NCBI GenBank assembly: GCA_034670405.1
Contig: JAXDDX010000002.1
Location: 682,001-746,000, forward strand
Reading direction: 5' to 3'
Length of the DNA: 64,000 nucleotides
Source of the DNA: Hoplostethus atlanticus
Lineage: Eukaryota; Chordata; Actinopteri; Trachichthyiformes; Trachichthyidae
Shown: positions 23,001 through 36,900 of the stretch, in pieces
Layout: the number at the start of each line of letters is the position of its first letter
Position numbering within the stretch: the first letter of the stretch is position 1
Notes under the pieces: model-generated
The model's input: only the letters and a program-made list of their open reading frames with translations
What the model was told of the DNA's origin: nothing
Database searches by the model: none
Program-made: the position numbers and the translations under genes

Positions 23001-26000
23001 ATGCTTGGGCAACTCTCATACAGTCGGTGACAACCTTGTCTGGTCTCTTTCCAGCTATTTCCTGCCTGCTGGCCACATTGACCCTCGACCTCAGTCAGTA
23101 TGCCATGGATATAGGAAAGGCCATAGCAAGTAAGACCTTGATCTATTTGTGTGTGTGAGCGCACGCGAGTGAGTTTATTTGTAGACTTGAAAATGTGTAA
23201 GGTTACATAATAGTTGTACATACTTTTTTATGGTTTGTTTTCATCCACGTAGCTTCCACGTGGGTAGGATTTGCCACATAGGGAATAAAAATGTCTTTGC
23301 TGACACCGAATACTCCAGTGATGTTGTAGACTCCACCCTTCTGGTAATCCATGTAGATTGAAACAAAGGCTAATACGTAGTAGTACAGTTTCACCAAGAC
23401 TGCCTATGTGTTTGTTTGGCTTGTCCATATTGAGGGTGTGCTCTGTGTTTCAGGCCAGCTGAAGGCTAACAACCCCCAGCTCATGGAGGAGGCAGTCCAG
23501 GCCATGCAGAACCTGAGCCAGCAGTGCAGCGACCCCACCGCTGTGCAGGACATCGTCACACACCTCTTCAAGATCCTTGGAGGTGAAATAAATAGTTCTC
23601 TGTTTGGGGAAAAATAATCTGTTGGGTTTTTTTGTCTTTGTGTGTGATTTGTTAAAGTCAACTGAAACATCATATGTGTGTTTGACAACTGTCATAATGT
23701 GCTCTGTCTACGGTTGCAGGGTCAGAGGGAAAGCTCACAATTATCGCCCAGAAGATGAGTGTGTTGTCAGGTAACAAGCTGAAGTTCTCCATAATTATCT
23801 GTGAGATAGAAATGAGAAATACGATGATTTTTTTTTTTTGTTCCGACACATTTTCACTTGTTATTGTTGTAGGGATTGCCAGCTGCAGCCGTCATGTCGT
23901 GTCAGGAACCTCCAGTCAAACTCTTTGCTCTGCAGTTGCTGTGATGTTCATCCCCTATTTACAACAAGAAGGTATCATTGCTCTATCCTACCTTCCTCCC
24001 ATTCCCTTCAAAAGCCCATACACATTGACCAACTGTGGGGGCAGTTATCCTCATAAGTCATAAATACGGGCCATAATGTCAGGTCATGTCCCGGGCCCTG
24101 GAAATACTGAGTGGCCATTGTGTGATCTTCAATTCCAATGCTGATTTTCCGTTTCTCGTTTTATTCAGTCCATGAGGGCACCTTGGTGCATGCCGTGTCG
24201 GTGCTTTCCCAGTGGAGTGCCCGTCTCACGGTGGAAGTTCCCACCGCTCTGCTGGACTGGCTGAAGAAAGCTTTCACCCTCAAGACTTCCACCTCCCTGG
24301 TCCGCCACGCGTACCTGCAGGCCATGCTGGGGGCCTTCAAAGGTCAGCCAGCCAGCCAAGGGCCACACTTAGTACACTTATTTGTTGAATATGCAGATCC
24401 TCAATGAGCTGATTTCCAACCTGGAGTCCCACTAAGGTCTTAACTCCATCCTTTCCCCCATCTGTAGGTGACACTCTGGCCCAGGCCTCAGACCTGGTGC
24501 CCGTGCTCCTCCAAACAGTGGAGAAGGCTGCGGCCCAGAACTCCCAGCATGCTCTGCTTGCCGAAGGTGTGGCAGCTTCCGTTCTCCTGAGTCGACTGGT
24601 TATGCTGGAGACACAAGCGGGTGAGGCTTGCACATATGGCAGTAATATACCTATAATGGTTTTCTCTTAGTTGTGGGGGTGCATACATGGACAGGAGATG
24701 ATGTGGATCTTTTGTTTTGTTGTATTTGCAGAAGCTAAATTCACCAGCTTTTGGAATCTGGTCTTGGATGAGAAGAAGCCGCTATTCACCACAGAGAAAT
24801 TCCTCTCCCAAGCGAATGAGGAAAGTAAGTAAAATTTCAATACCTCCCCACCATTAACATAACGGCTCATGACCGATTTGAAATATGTCAGGACATGAAA
24901 TCATGTGTTATTTCTGTCTCTAGCTCTGTGCACAGTGCTGCTGTTATGTGAAAGGCTCTTCCTGGACCATGCCCATAGGCTAAACACCAGCAAATCACAG
25001 TGAGTTGTTTTCCTTGTAACTTGTACAGTTTTCCTGGTAACCCAGAAAGGGAATAGCACACACTGTTGGTAGTTATTAAGTTATCATGAACTTGATAAAT
25101 CTCATGAACTTTGGATAATGCATGGGATGCATATGTGGTTTGAAAGCATGATTGATATGATATTGACAGTATTTAGTAGCATGAATTGGATAGGGCTTTT
25201 TATAGCAGTAATACCCAAGATGGCATTCTTCTAATCTTTTTTTAAATTATGGATAGGCCTGCGATGCAATAGCTACCAGGAGTACCTTCAGCAGCACAGT
25301 AACACAAGTCCTAACATTACGGCTGTTGTACAGTGATTACCAATGTATGTGTGCTCATAGAGTAAAGAATAGAAATGGAGGAAAACAAGAATGATCACTT
25401 CCCAGCTCCCTGGTTACCACAGGAAGTGGCATAGCAACCAGTAAGCCGTGACTGTGCTTTATGGGAATTATCAGCATGGTCGGAATGGATCATTTTACGA
25501 ATCAGATTGTTTGGCTGAAACTACCTGGTTTATCGGATAGAAGTACTTATAATTGCCATTTTGTGAGACTGTGTGTAATAGGTATCATGCTGCCAAAACA
25601 AATAAATGGCTCAATTAGTGTGTTTGGTTTAGGTGGGGGGAATTTTGACTTGGCAGCCATCTGAAATTTTCTATGCAAGAATAACCCTGATTCTAATCAT
25701 TTTACCATTGCTACTCATTTCCACCATATTGTGTTTTTGCAGGATGTACCACCGCGCCACAGTTGTGGTGCTGTTGTCCCGGGTGTGGCGCGTGAGGAAG
25801 CGAGCCCAACAGACCGTCAGGAAGCTGCTGTCCTCCCTGGGCTGCTCCAGCCTCTCCCACGGCCTTCTGAGTGAACTCTGCGTGGTCATCAACAAACACA
25901 AAGTATGACACTTTGCCAAATGCTTTGAAAATCTTTTTTACGATAATTTTCATTTATCTGTGAAATACTGAAAGTAGGTTATGAATCCTGGGATCCATCT

Positions 26001-29000
26001 GCCAGTGTTGCTGGCAAATGAAAGAATGAGTTTCTTTATTACCCTGGTTGTTATTGACGGTGTGCCATTCCTCAGGTGTTGCCCCAGGACGTCCTGGTAT
26101 CAGAGTCAGGAGAGCTGACTGAGCTGGGCCGCAGCTACAGTCCCCCTCGTGTCCTGCTGGAGGCGCTGTGTGTTGTCTGCTCTGCTGCCAGCCAGTGGGG
26201 CGACGCAGCTGAGGCTGAGAACTTGGCCATGGAGATCCTCATCGTCACTCACCACCCCTCTATAGGTATGGGATGGGTCGCCACGGTAATATGAATCTCA
26301 CCCTAAGAAGAATTCACTCTGAGAGTAAATCTACTTGATAACCTCAATCATACACCTCCTCCGTCCTCCAAGCCAAGTTTCTATGTCAACTTTTCAGGAA
26401 CTAAAAGTGAGTTTAGCTTGATGACAGTTCTCTTTCCACATTATGCCATGGGTTTTGAAAGGGATTCATAAGCCCAAGAGGACCAAGTAATCCTTCAATT
26501 GAAGAAAAAAACATGAAAATCACCAAAACTGGTGTTACAAGGTTTTTACATGACCACAGTGATAGGGGAGTGTTGGGATAATGTATTGGTAAATGTCAAT
26601 GTGCACCACACAATTCACATATCTGACATCTTGTCTCTTCCATTCATCTCTATCTTTTGCTGTCATCATTAACCACCTTCCTCATCACTTCCTGCTCCCT
26701 CCGTACGTACAGGAGTACACATTCATAATAAGGTACTCTGCTGTGCCTTGTAGCTATTGGAGGTTTTTAAATGGCTAATATGTATTCCTTCCATGTCTCT
26801 TTCTACCCTGCTGTCCTCCTCCTGTCGGGTGCAGTCAAAGCTCACTCCGGCCTCTGGCCTCATCTGCTGTCTACCATGAACATCAAAGCTGAGGAGTTCA
26901 TAGAGAAAAACCTGAAGAGTATTCTGCCTCGCCTACTGGAGGTCAACGCCGACAACCAGGTCTCACAATAAAGCACATATGCTCATTTTACATTTACATG
27001 GGATTTAATTGTGTTATCTTGTCTAGATTAGAAGAAACTTTACAGCAAAGAAAACAATAGGGTGTAAATAAGAGCAAATTGGGGAGTATTAAAGGTTACC
27101 ACCTACATATATATACATACATACTGTAACAATAATATCAAATGGATGGACAAAATGTCATCATACGTTACAGAAGCATATTGGCCACCCACTCTTGGTG
27201 ATGTGTTTCACGTGACTCTGGGATGTCTGATCTGATGTGTTTTACCAGGCGGTGAAGAACGCTGTCGGTGCCCTGTCTGGTCTGTCCCCCACCAAACTGT
27301 TACCGCGGGTTATAGACCAAGTGACGGTGTGGCTGTCCCGGCCCGCTCTGCTTCTGGTCACCAGGGAGGAGTACGCCATCATGCTGACACCCGAGGGAGA
27401 GCTCTACGACAAGAGCATCATCCAGAGGTAGGAGACTGTCTGATACGACTGTGGCCTTGGTGCTTACAGCGAGCGGGGTACTAGATAGGTGGGATTTACC
27501 ACAGCAGGGCAGATAATGTTCTGTAGTCAGTAACAGAAAGATATAATACACTTCCAGTTACTTTCCTTTGAGTACTTGTCACAACTTTCTGGTACTCATT
27601 TCATTGCCACCTTTCTGGCACTTTGTATAGGATAAAACAAACCATAACAAGTACAAAACTAGCAGGGTTAGCCATCTCACAAACCTGTTGTTGAGAAAGA
27701 TTAGAAATGAATGGGTACATTTGTGAAGTAGGTATAAGACTAAGTACAGGGCCGTGTATGGGTAAATTGCAAATGCTGTGTTGACCCAGGTTTGGTTTTT
27801 AACGCATGTCTCTAACAGTTCTTACCTCCACATTTACATCTACAGTGCCCAGCAGGAAAGCACCAAGAAAGGCAACATGAAGAGGGAGAACAAGGCCTAT
27901 TCCTACAAGGAACAGGTCATTGAGCTGGAGCTGCAGGAGGTAGATTTATCATAACACCATCAGTATTTTAGTGGTGTTAATGTGTGATCTGTATTAAATG
28001 TGTTTTATCCCGTTCTCTCTCATCTTCCAGGAGCTCAAGAAGAAAAAAGGCATCAAAGATGAGGTGCAGTACACCAGTAAACAAAAGGAGATGATGCAAA
28101 GTCAACTTGAACAGGAGGCCTCCATTCGCAAGAGACTTCAAGTGGTATGGTTCCAAAATAATTCTCCAAACCGCTTTTCTAAACCTTAAACACTGGTGAT
28201 ATACTTCCTTTCCACTTGTTGACCTGTATCTCCTGCCATCACCAGTTGGACATGGAGTTGCAGTGTGCGGTGGGTCTGCTGGAAGCAGCTCTGATAGAGA
28301 ACCCACCTCAGCTCTCCTGGCAGCTCCCTGGTGTCCTCCAGGTCCTAATCCCGCTCCTAAACTCCCCTCTGGCTGCTCCTCGCCTGCAGCAGGTCTTCCT
28401 GGACATCGGAGTTTGCCTCATGCCCAAACACCTACACTCTCTAGGTACATGGCCTGACTCATTGGCAGTGACAGTCTTCCTCATAATGTCTCTCCTCTCA
28501 TTGATTCAATAGAAGCAGCTCTGAATTCTTTCTTTATTGAAGTATAGCTAATCCATCCTCATTTTGTCTCTTCCAGCTGTGCTCGTGGGGCACGTGACTC
28601 TGCGGCTGCTAAAACCAGAGTGTGATCTGGACGAGGCGTGGGGACAGGAGGACCTGGACACAGCAAACCAACGCACTGTTCTGCTGCTGCATAGTCACAC
28701 TGTCCCACAGAGAGAGGGCAAGACGGCGGGTGAGGACGTGGTTCCTATGGTCATCTCAGTATAGTCAAAGTTAAAAATGGTATTTTCAGGCCTGGAAACG
28801 TTTTGCACTGCAAAAATGTCATTTAATGTAGCATTCAATCTTTTAAAATCCTATTTTTCTTTATAACAAGTGGGTAAATGCCAAAGGGGTAAGATAATTT
28901 TACTTCTTTCCAATGTAAATCAATTTGCTTTAAGGATTTCTTTTGAATAGTGTCATTCTGTTAATACGAATGCAGTGATCTGTGTAGTTTCAAGAAAAAC

Positions 29001-32000
29001 TGCTACTTTGGAAACAAGTTGAATTTATCTCACCACATTGGCCAATTTTTTCACCTTTGATACTGAATATGAGACTAAGATGGACATTTATTACAGTGTG
29101 GAAATTACTGGACTGTAATGCTGTAACTAGTCTGTATCTGGAAGAAGGAATGAACGGCGGAGACTATTTTAATAGTAAACATAAAATATCCCACAGGACT
29201 GGTACATCACCATAAATCACTGAACCAAAAGCACTGTCCGTAGTCATGTTCGCTACCGTGCCCTGGTGTGTCTCCTCAGTGAAATGTCAACGACAACACA
29301 CACACACACACACACCTGACTCCGTGCTGTAATACTGAATGCTCTCCTGCTGTTGTTTTTCAGACATTTCTCTGCTGTCTGCTCCAGCCTTCTCCTTCTG
29401 CTTCCCTCTGCTCAACGCCATGATCAGGGAGTCCTCCGACAGCACCGAGGAGGCGGAGGGCATGATGATCAAAGCCTTGCAAGTTATCAACGAACATGCC
29501 CAGCTTCGGGCTGACATAGACAGCACAGACACATTCATAGACGATGTAAGGACGAACACTTCCTCTGGATCTTTGAATCCAGATCTTCTTTTGTTGGTGG
29601 CCTATGTAGAAACACGAGTGCTGAATTAAACTGTGTGCAGACAGCCAGCAAGGTGCAGATAAATCATTGAACAATAAAAGGGAAATAGTCGCACTCACGT
29701 CTCTCCGTGTGCCTCAGAGTTTATTTACACAACTCATCCACTTTGCTTTCCTCTGTCAAGACACGCTGTTGAAAGCTATTTAGCAGAGCCGTCGGTGCGT
29801 AAAGTAAATGCTGCAGCAAATGGAGAGAGGCATATGTGATACTTTTCCATTTATTTGATTGTTGTGTAGTAACTGTGGTGGTTCTCTGTCTCAGAACGGC
29901 CCAGAGCTGCTTCCACGTGTCAACATGCTGCTGCTGCTGACCCGGGTGATCTCCACGGCAACCCCCAGACTCCAGGTGAACACACGCTGACCTTGAAGGA
30001 TCTGATTTTTTTTTTTTTTTCAGGGGATTATTTTGGACGTACAACTTCCATTCATTCAATTGGAGATTGTAGTTTTCATGTTTTTGTCCTGATTTCTTGC
30101 TCACATCCCTGATATTTGACAGCTGGGAAAGACTGGAAACAACTAAAACGCTGTAATCCATCCAATACTTTTTGTTCATACATTTTGCTTAACATGTACA
30201 CATGTATCACATGTGGTCATACTGTTTGTGTTTCAGGTGTTGGCCTCCCAGTGCCTGACAGCGCTGTGTGTCAGTGCTGGAGGAGGTAAAGGCTGCACTG
30301 TGGCAGAGCAGTCAGAGATAGATGTCCTGCTGGACGCCCTGCTTTCACCCTGCTTCTCTGTGCGCGACGCTGCTCTCAGGGTGAGCTTTGGATCACTTCT
30401 TTTTTTTCTTTGTTTTGTGTGCGTCCTGTCAGATAGATGATGCATCGCAAAGTAGAATATACAGGGTTAGCACAGGGTATATTCCAGACAGGGAAATGTA
30501 AATTCACCCTTTTAGAACTTTTCTGTGCTGAAAAACAAACCAGGGAGGAATAAAACGTTTAAGTCATTGAAGCGCTCCAACTCTGTTATGGAAAGGAATT
30601 TTACATCAGGGCGACAGTGGGCTGAATAAATGACACATTATATAGTTAAATCTATAGATATAGTTATATAGTTAAAGTTAATGTTAACACACCACCTGTC
30701 TACGTTCAGGGCCTGTTGGAGATGGAGTTTGCCCTGCCGACAGACAGCACAGAGGCCAGTGGACTGAGTTTGCTTCGCAGACTGTGGGTTGCCAGGTTTG
30801 ACGTCGAGGAGGAGGGGCGAACCTTGGCTGACAAGTATGTGTTGTTGGGCTCTTTTGCTTTCCCAGAATTACTCTGATTTTTGATTTTCTCATGGACACA
30901 CGTATCTTTGAATGGACAAGGATGTGATTCATTCATTTCCAGTGGGATATTCTAGGTCTCCTGCCTTATTGGTGTTTCTGATCAAATCCTTGTGCTCCCT
31001 CCCCCTCTATTAATAAATGGCACCACACCCATTGGGCTATTCTTAAACATGTGTTGTTAAGCATGTACATATTCTGTACAATTCAGTCCTTGTCTTGTGT
31101 CAGAATGGATTTAAATTCAAAAGCCAAACTCATTTCTTGTCCCCAGGCTCTGGGAGTCTCTGTGTCTGGAGCTGGTCCCTGAGCTCTGCTCGATGCTGAT
31201 CGGCGACGTCACCCACCATGAGGAGGCCGTCCGCTCAGCCGGGGCCGAGGCTCTGTCCAGCAGCGTGTCCCAGTACAGAGACCAGTCTGCTGCAGTCCTT
31301 GGCCAGCTCACTGAGCTCTACCACCAGAAACTCTACGTGAGACCCGCCACCTTGCCCACCTCAGAATAGATTCTTACGACTAGACAAAGTTGAGATCAGT
31401 AACCTAATGTCAAAGTGTGATGTGTTGTGTTTTCACAGAGACCACCACCTGTGCTTGATGCCCTGGGCAGAGTCATCTCTGAAGCTCCACCTGACCAATG
31501 GGAGGCCAGGTAAGAGAACAATAATCTCACCCAATCCTGGGTCTAATATTAGTATTTCTTAGCATTCTGTCAGTAAACATTTTATCATCATATCAGACAT
31601 TGTCCTGTCTCAGTAGGGTTTAAGACGAGCCAATTTCCTATGCAGTTTCCTACTGATGGTGTTGATGTTGAAAGTTCTGTGCGCTCTGTAGTTTTTTGAA
31701 AGGTGTATAATGGAAAGGGAATCTGTCCCATACTCTTTCGTTAGGGGTGGTATCGCCCTGGCTCTGAACAAGCTGTCCCAGTACCTGGATGAAGCTCAGG
31801 TCACCCCCCTCTTCCTCTTCTTTGTTCCTGATGCTCTTAACGACCGCCATACTGAGGTGCGCCGCTGCATGTTGGACGCTGCCCTCTCAGCCCTCAACAC
31901 ACACGGAAAGGTAAGGCTCTCTTACACTGTACCCCTAAGGGCCTGTTGTCCTTTTACCATGTGTGTCTATGTACTGTGAAATGGCCGTATGTCCAATGTC

Positions 32001-33923
32001 CCCAAAACAAATTCCTGTATCTTTTTATGTAGTAAATCAAAAGTTGCCCTTATTCATATTTCCAGGACAATGTGTCCTCCCTGCTGCCGGTGTTTGAGGA
32101 GTTTCTGAAGGACGCCCCCCAGGACGCCAGCTACGACTCTGTCCGTCAGAGTGTGGTCATCCTCATGGGCTCCTTGGCCAAACATCTGGACAAAAGTGAC
32201 CCCAAGGTCAAGCCCATCATGGCCAAACTCATCACCGCGCTGTCCACACCTTCGCAACAGGTAATCGACAGAAATTAGCTTCAGCCAACACATACAGCAT
32301 CTACAGATTTATAGTTTATTCGGGTCCCTCTTAGCTGCTACCAAGTAAAGTTATTCTCTCTCAACACAGAAACATAAAAGCAAGGAAATACACAGCACTG
32401 TTCCTTCAAACCTCCCTCAAGATAGAAGTGAAAAATATAAGGCAAACGTAGCAAGACACTATAGTGACAACAGAATAAGACCTACCCGTACTGTAACTGA
32501 ACCGTACCTATACTGCGGCTTGATGCTTCGCCTCACGTGTCTCGTCGTCCCTCCATCAGGTCCAGGAGTCTGTGGCCAGCTGTTTGCCTCCACTGGTCCC
32601 TGCCATCAAGGAAGACGCTGCAGGGATTGTAAGGAACCTGCTGCAGCTGCTGCTGGAGAGCGACAAGTACGCTGAGAGGAAGGGAGCGGCCTACGGACTG
32701 GCCGGCCTGGTGAAAGGACTGGGCATCCTGGCCCTCAAACAGCAGGACATCATGGCCACGCTGACCGACGCCATTCAGGACAAGAAGAACTTCAGACGGC
32801 GGGAAGGTGAGTGTGGTTTGTCCAGCTACTGACCTGTAGGTGGCTGTGCTAGTGCTGTGAGACATGGCAGGTTCTAGTTTTGTGAGGCTTTTTGTCCTTG
32901 TGCTGTGAAACTCGTCGTGTTGTATGTATACCACTGTCACTGAGACAAATGCCTGCACATATAAAGTCAGAATTTGTGACATTTTCATATAAATAAACAA
33001 CCAATACAAATAACATTGTATGAAAAGTGCAGTACATGTCTACAGGATAACATGAGTCTCTCGTTTATCCAGATTGTACTCTACTGTGCCCACCCTGAAT
33101 AAGTCAAATACTGAAATGGATCTGTAGAAAAACTAACACATATGGATATTTTGGGGATTAACAATAAGAAAATATCTTTTGATAATATTGCAAAAACATA
33201 CATTAATACTTTAAAATATGGTGTATTGTCCATCTTAGTTGTGTTGTCCCACATGAGCTGTAACTGCTGTAACTCTCCAGGAGCCCTGTTTGCCTTTGAG
33301 ATGTTGTGCAACATGTTGGGGAAGCTGTTTGAGCCCTACGTCGTCCATGTGCTGCCTCACCTCCTGCTCTGCTTCGGAGACGGTAACCAGTACGTCAGAG
33401 AGGTGAGCAGGCAGATCCACACCCTCCCACCCACTGTCTAAAAATGCCTTCAAATAAATTAGGTCTTGAAAGTATTTCAGACCTGGAAAAGTTCTGAAGA
33501 GCAACATATGTCTAAAATGTTTGGAGTAGTCTTGTGTGTAAAAATGTGTAGGACCCCATGATGTCTTTACCCACGTCCTCTTCCCCCAGGCTGCAGATGA
33601 CTGTGCCAAGGCTGTGATGAGGAACCTGAGTGCCCACGGGGTGAAGCTGGTCCTCCCCTCTCTGTTGGTGGCCCTGGAGGAGGAGTCCTGGAGGACTAAA
33701 GCAGGTGAGGAGCATCTACATATACACGGTTTCCCAGGAAAGTCTGGAAGTATGTAAAATGAAATTGGTAATGTTGATATATTGGACAAATGCTGAGAAA
33801 GTTGAGAAAAGTATGGGGGGGGGGGGGGGGGGGGAAATGGTGTTCAGTCCCATTTTATGTACTTAAGTATCCGCTACCTTTTCACATTTTGAGATATTGT
33901 TGTCAAGGAGAATAATCTTCAGC

Positions 33924-33963
<40 letters not shown>

Positions 33964-36900
33964 GTTGTAGTTTAGTACAGGGTAGGAAATTAGCTTTTCT
34001 AATTTCCTGTTGTGGGTTTAAAAAGGTCAATGATTAAGCACAGCATGATAATTACTATGTTGTATATCAACCTCCCCTTCCTCTCCTGTCTCCCTCCTCT
34101 TCCTTCTCCCAGGTTCTGTGGAGTTGCTGGGTGCCATGGCTTTCTGTGCTCCCAAGCAGCTGTCCTCCTGCCTGCCCAGCATCGTGCCCAAGCTGACGGA
34201 GGTGCTGACCGACTCCCACGTGAAGGTGCAGAAGGCCGGCCAGCAGGCCCTTCGGCAGATCGGCTCCGTCATCCGCAACCCTGAGATCCTGGGTAAGACT
34301 CGTGGTCATGGGACTGAGGTGTCGCTGGAGCAGGGTGTTCTTGAAAAGCCTGAGTTATCTAAATTTAAAGCCTGTCTTAAATGCCATTATTAGAGGCCTT
34401 CCATTAACCATGTTCAGTTGGAAAAGGCTGCTTTTGCCAGCTTTGTTTCTTTGATTTGCTTTTTAATTTGGTCCTGAATTGTTTTAGGTGGCATTAAAAA
34501 GGTCTTAAAAAGTCTAACATTGGGTTTCTGAAACCTGCAGATACACTGTAGAGAAATGGGGCACTGGTACAGAGAAATATTCAGTCAAGACTCAGGGCTC
34601 AGAGATAAAAGAAAACAAAAAACAATAATAAATAAGTGATAAAAATGCCAAATGCAACAGTTAAACATGGGACTTTTAATCAGAGGATGTAACATTGTCA
34701 TTGTTAATTTGTCAGCCATAACCCCCATCCTGCTGGACGCTCTCACTGATCCGTCCCGGAGGACCCAGACCTGCCTGCAGACGCTGCTGGACACCAAGTT
34801 TGTCCACTTCATCGATGCCCCTTCCCTGGCCCTCATCATGCCCATCGTCCAGAGAGCCTTCCAGGACCGCTCCACTGACACTCGCAAGATGGCCGCCCAG
34901 ATCATTGGCAACATGTACTCCCTCACTGACCAGAAGGTACACAACTATATATTTTCCACATGTCTTCAGCCAAAAATACCACAGAAATTGAAACTATGTC
35001 CACAGAATCCATTTGGTCTTGGTTTTCTATACGCATGGAAACCTCATTTATGTGTCTTTGCTTACAGGATCTGTCCCCATACCTGCCTAGTGTCATTCCT
35101 GGACTCAAGGCCTCTCTGCTGGACCCAGTACCTGAGGTGTGTTTAGTGGTAGTAAACTTAACCACAGTAATATACGCTGCGTGTGTAGAGCTGACGCTAT
35201 AACTGCTCTCTCTCTCCTCTCCAGGTGCGGACGGTGTCAGCCAAGGCCTTGGGTGCCATGGTAAAGGGTATGGGCGAATCCTGCTTTGATGACCTGCTGC
35301 CTTGGCTCATGGAGACGCTGGCCTCTGAGCAGAGCTCTGTAGATCGCTCCGGGGCTGCCCAAGGTCTGTTGTCCTCCTGCCGGTCCCTGTGTATGATGCC
35401 AAGTATAGCAGTAGAAATCTCTCCAGCTGATTTATTACAATCAGGATGAAATAGCAACAAGTCAGTACACATCAGGGCTGATGCTCATGGGAAGGATCTC
35501 TCCATGGGTAGCAGTTGGGTATGGCCTGGTGTGGCACAGTCAAAATTTGATCTTGTAGTTTTTATCACTATAATAAAGCAAAGATCAAGTACAAATAAAT
35601 GGAAATCTATTTGGAAGCCACATCTAAAAAAAATCCCATCAAGGGAGCATTCAGGACAAATGTAACTGTTTGGTGACCTACGTCTAATTCATCACATTGG
35701 CCAAATGGTAATACCTTGTCAGTCATTGCTCCTCTTGACCCCAGAATTTCAATCTATTTATAGCAGTGGGTTTGATGTGTTGATGGTAAATGATATTAGA
35801 TGCAAGGACAAGGGCATAGTTGAATTGAATTGCCCTGCTCTGGTCTCCCCAGGTCTGGCTGAGGTGATGGCTGGGCTGGGAGTGGAGAAGCTGGACAAGC
35901 TAATGCCAGACGTGGTGCAGACGGCCAGCAAGGTCGACATCGCCTCGCACGTCCGAGACGGCTACATCATGATGTTCATCTACCTGCCCCTCACCTTCGG
36001 AGACAGGTTTACCCCCTACGTTGGGCCCATCATCCCCTGCATTCTCAAGGTATGGGCTCCTCTGTTGTGGTCTAGTGTGAGGTTAACTACTAGGGTTGAT
36101 TTGGGCAAATACATCAGGAATCAGTCCATGGAGGTTGGTTTGTTCATTTTCCAATTTAAATGACCTTGATCTTCAGTATTTTAAAATGTAGCTTAGTGTA
36201 AGACACTCAAGGGCAGAAGAAGCACGCGTAGGAACAAATTACATTACCTTTTATCCAAAGCGACTTACAATAAGAGCATTCAACATAGGTAGGCAAGAGA
36301 ACTACTAGTCACCAGAAATCGTAAGTGCATTTCCTTCCTAGACAAGCAACTAAGAGCAGAACCAGTGATAAGGTAAGAGTGCAATAAGTTATCGGGATCG
36401 GTTATACATGTGACAAGTGGTTGACATGAGGTTGGACGCTATAGTATCATTCTGCAGATCACCTGTCGCTGGTGCTGCGTGGCTCTTATCTTCCCTGTCT
36501 TGTCTACTAGGCTCTGGCTGATGAGAATGAGTATGTGAGGGACACGGCGCTGCGGGCCGGCCAGCGAATCATCAGCATGTACGCTGAGACGGCCATCGCC
36601 CTGCTGCTGCCCGAACTAGAACAAGGCTTGTTTGACGACCTGTGGAGAATCAGGTCAGTCATAAATACACAGAGGTACTTCAAGGATTATTGATTTCCAG
36701 TCTCACAGCGGTTAACTGAGCTTCCATGCTGTTTTGCGGTCCACAGGTTCAGCTCCGTGCAGCTCCTTGGAGATCTGCTGTTCCATATCTCTGGAGTGAC
36801 AGGAAAGATGACCACGGAGACCGCCTCCGAGGATGACAACTTTGGCACAGCAGCATCCAATAAGGTTAATGTCCTTGATATCATAACTCTAGTTTAATAT

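Noticed and set aside
29293..29313. Short CA run before gcn1 exon 25 as a further splice-linked repeat
   Set aside because: It is about 50 bases from the acceptor, is CA rather than UG on the sense strand, and a normal T-rich tract (GTTGTTTTTCAG) is present.
33235..33789. 184-codon minus-strand frame
   Set aside because: Antisense shadow of gcn1 exons 34-35.
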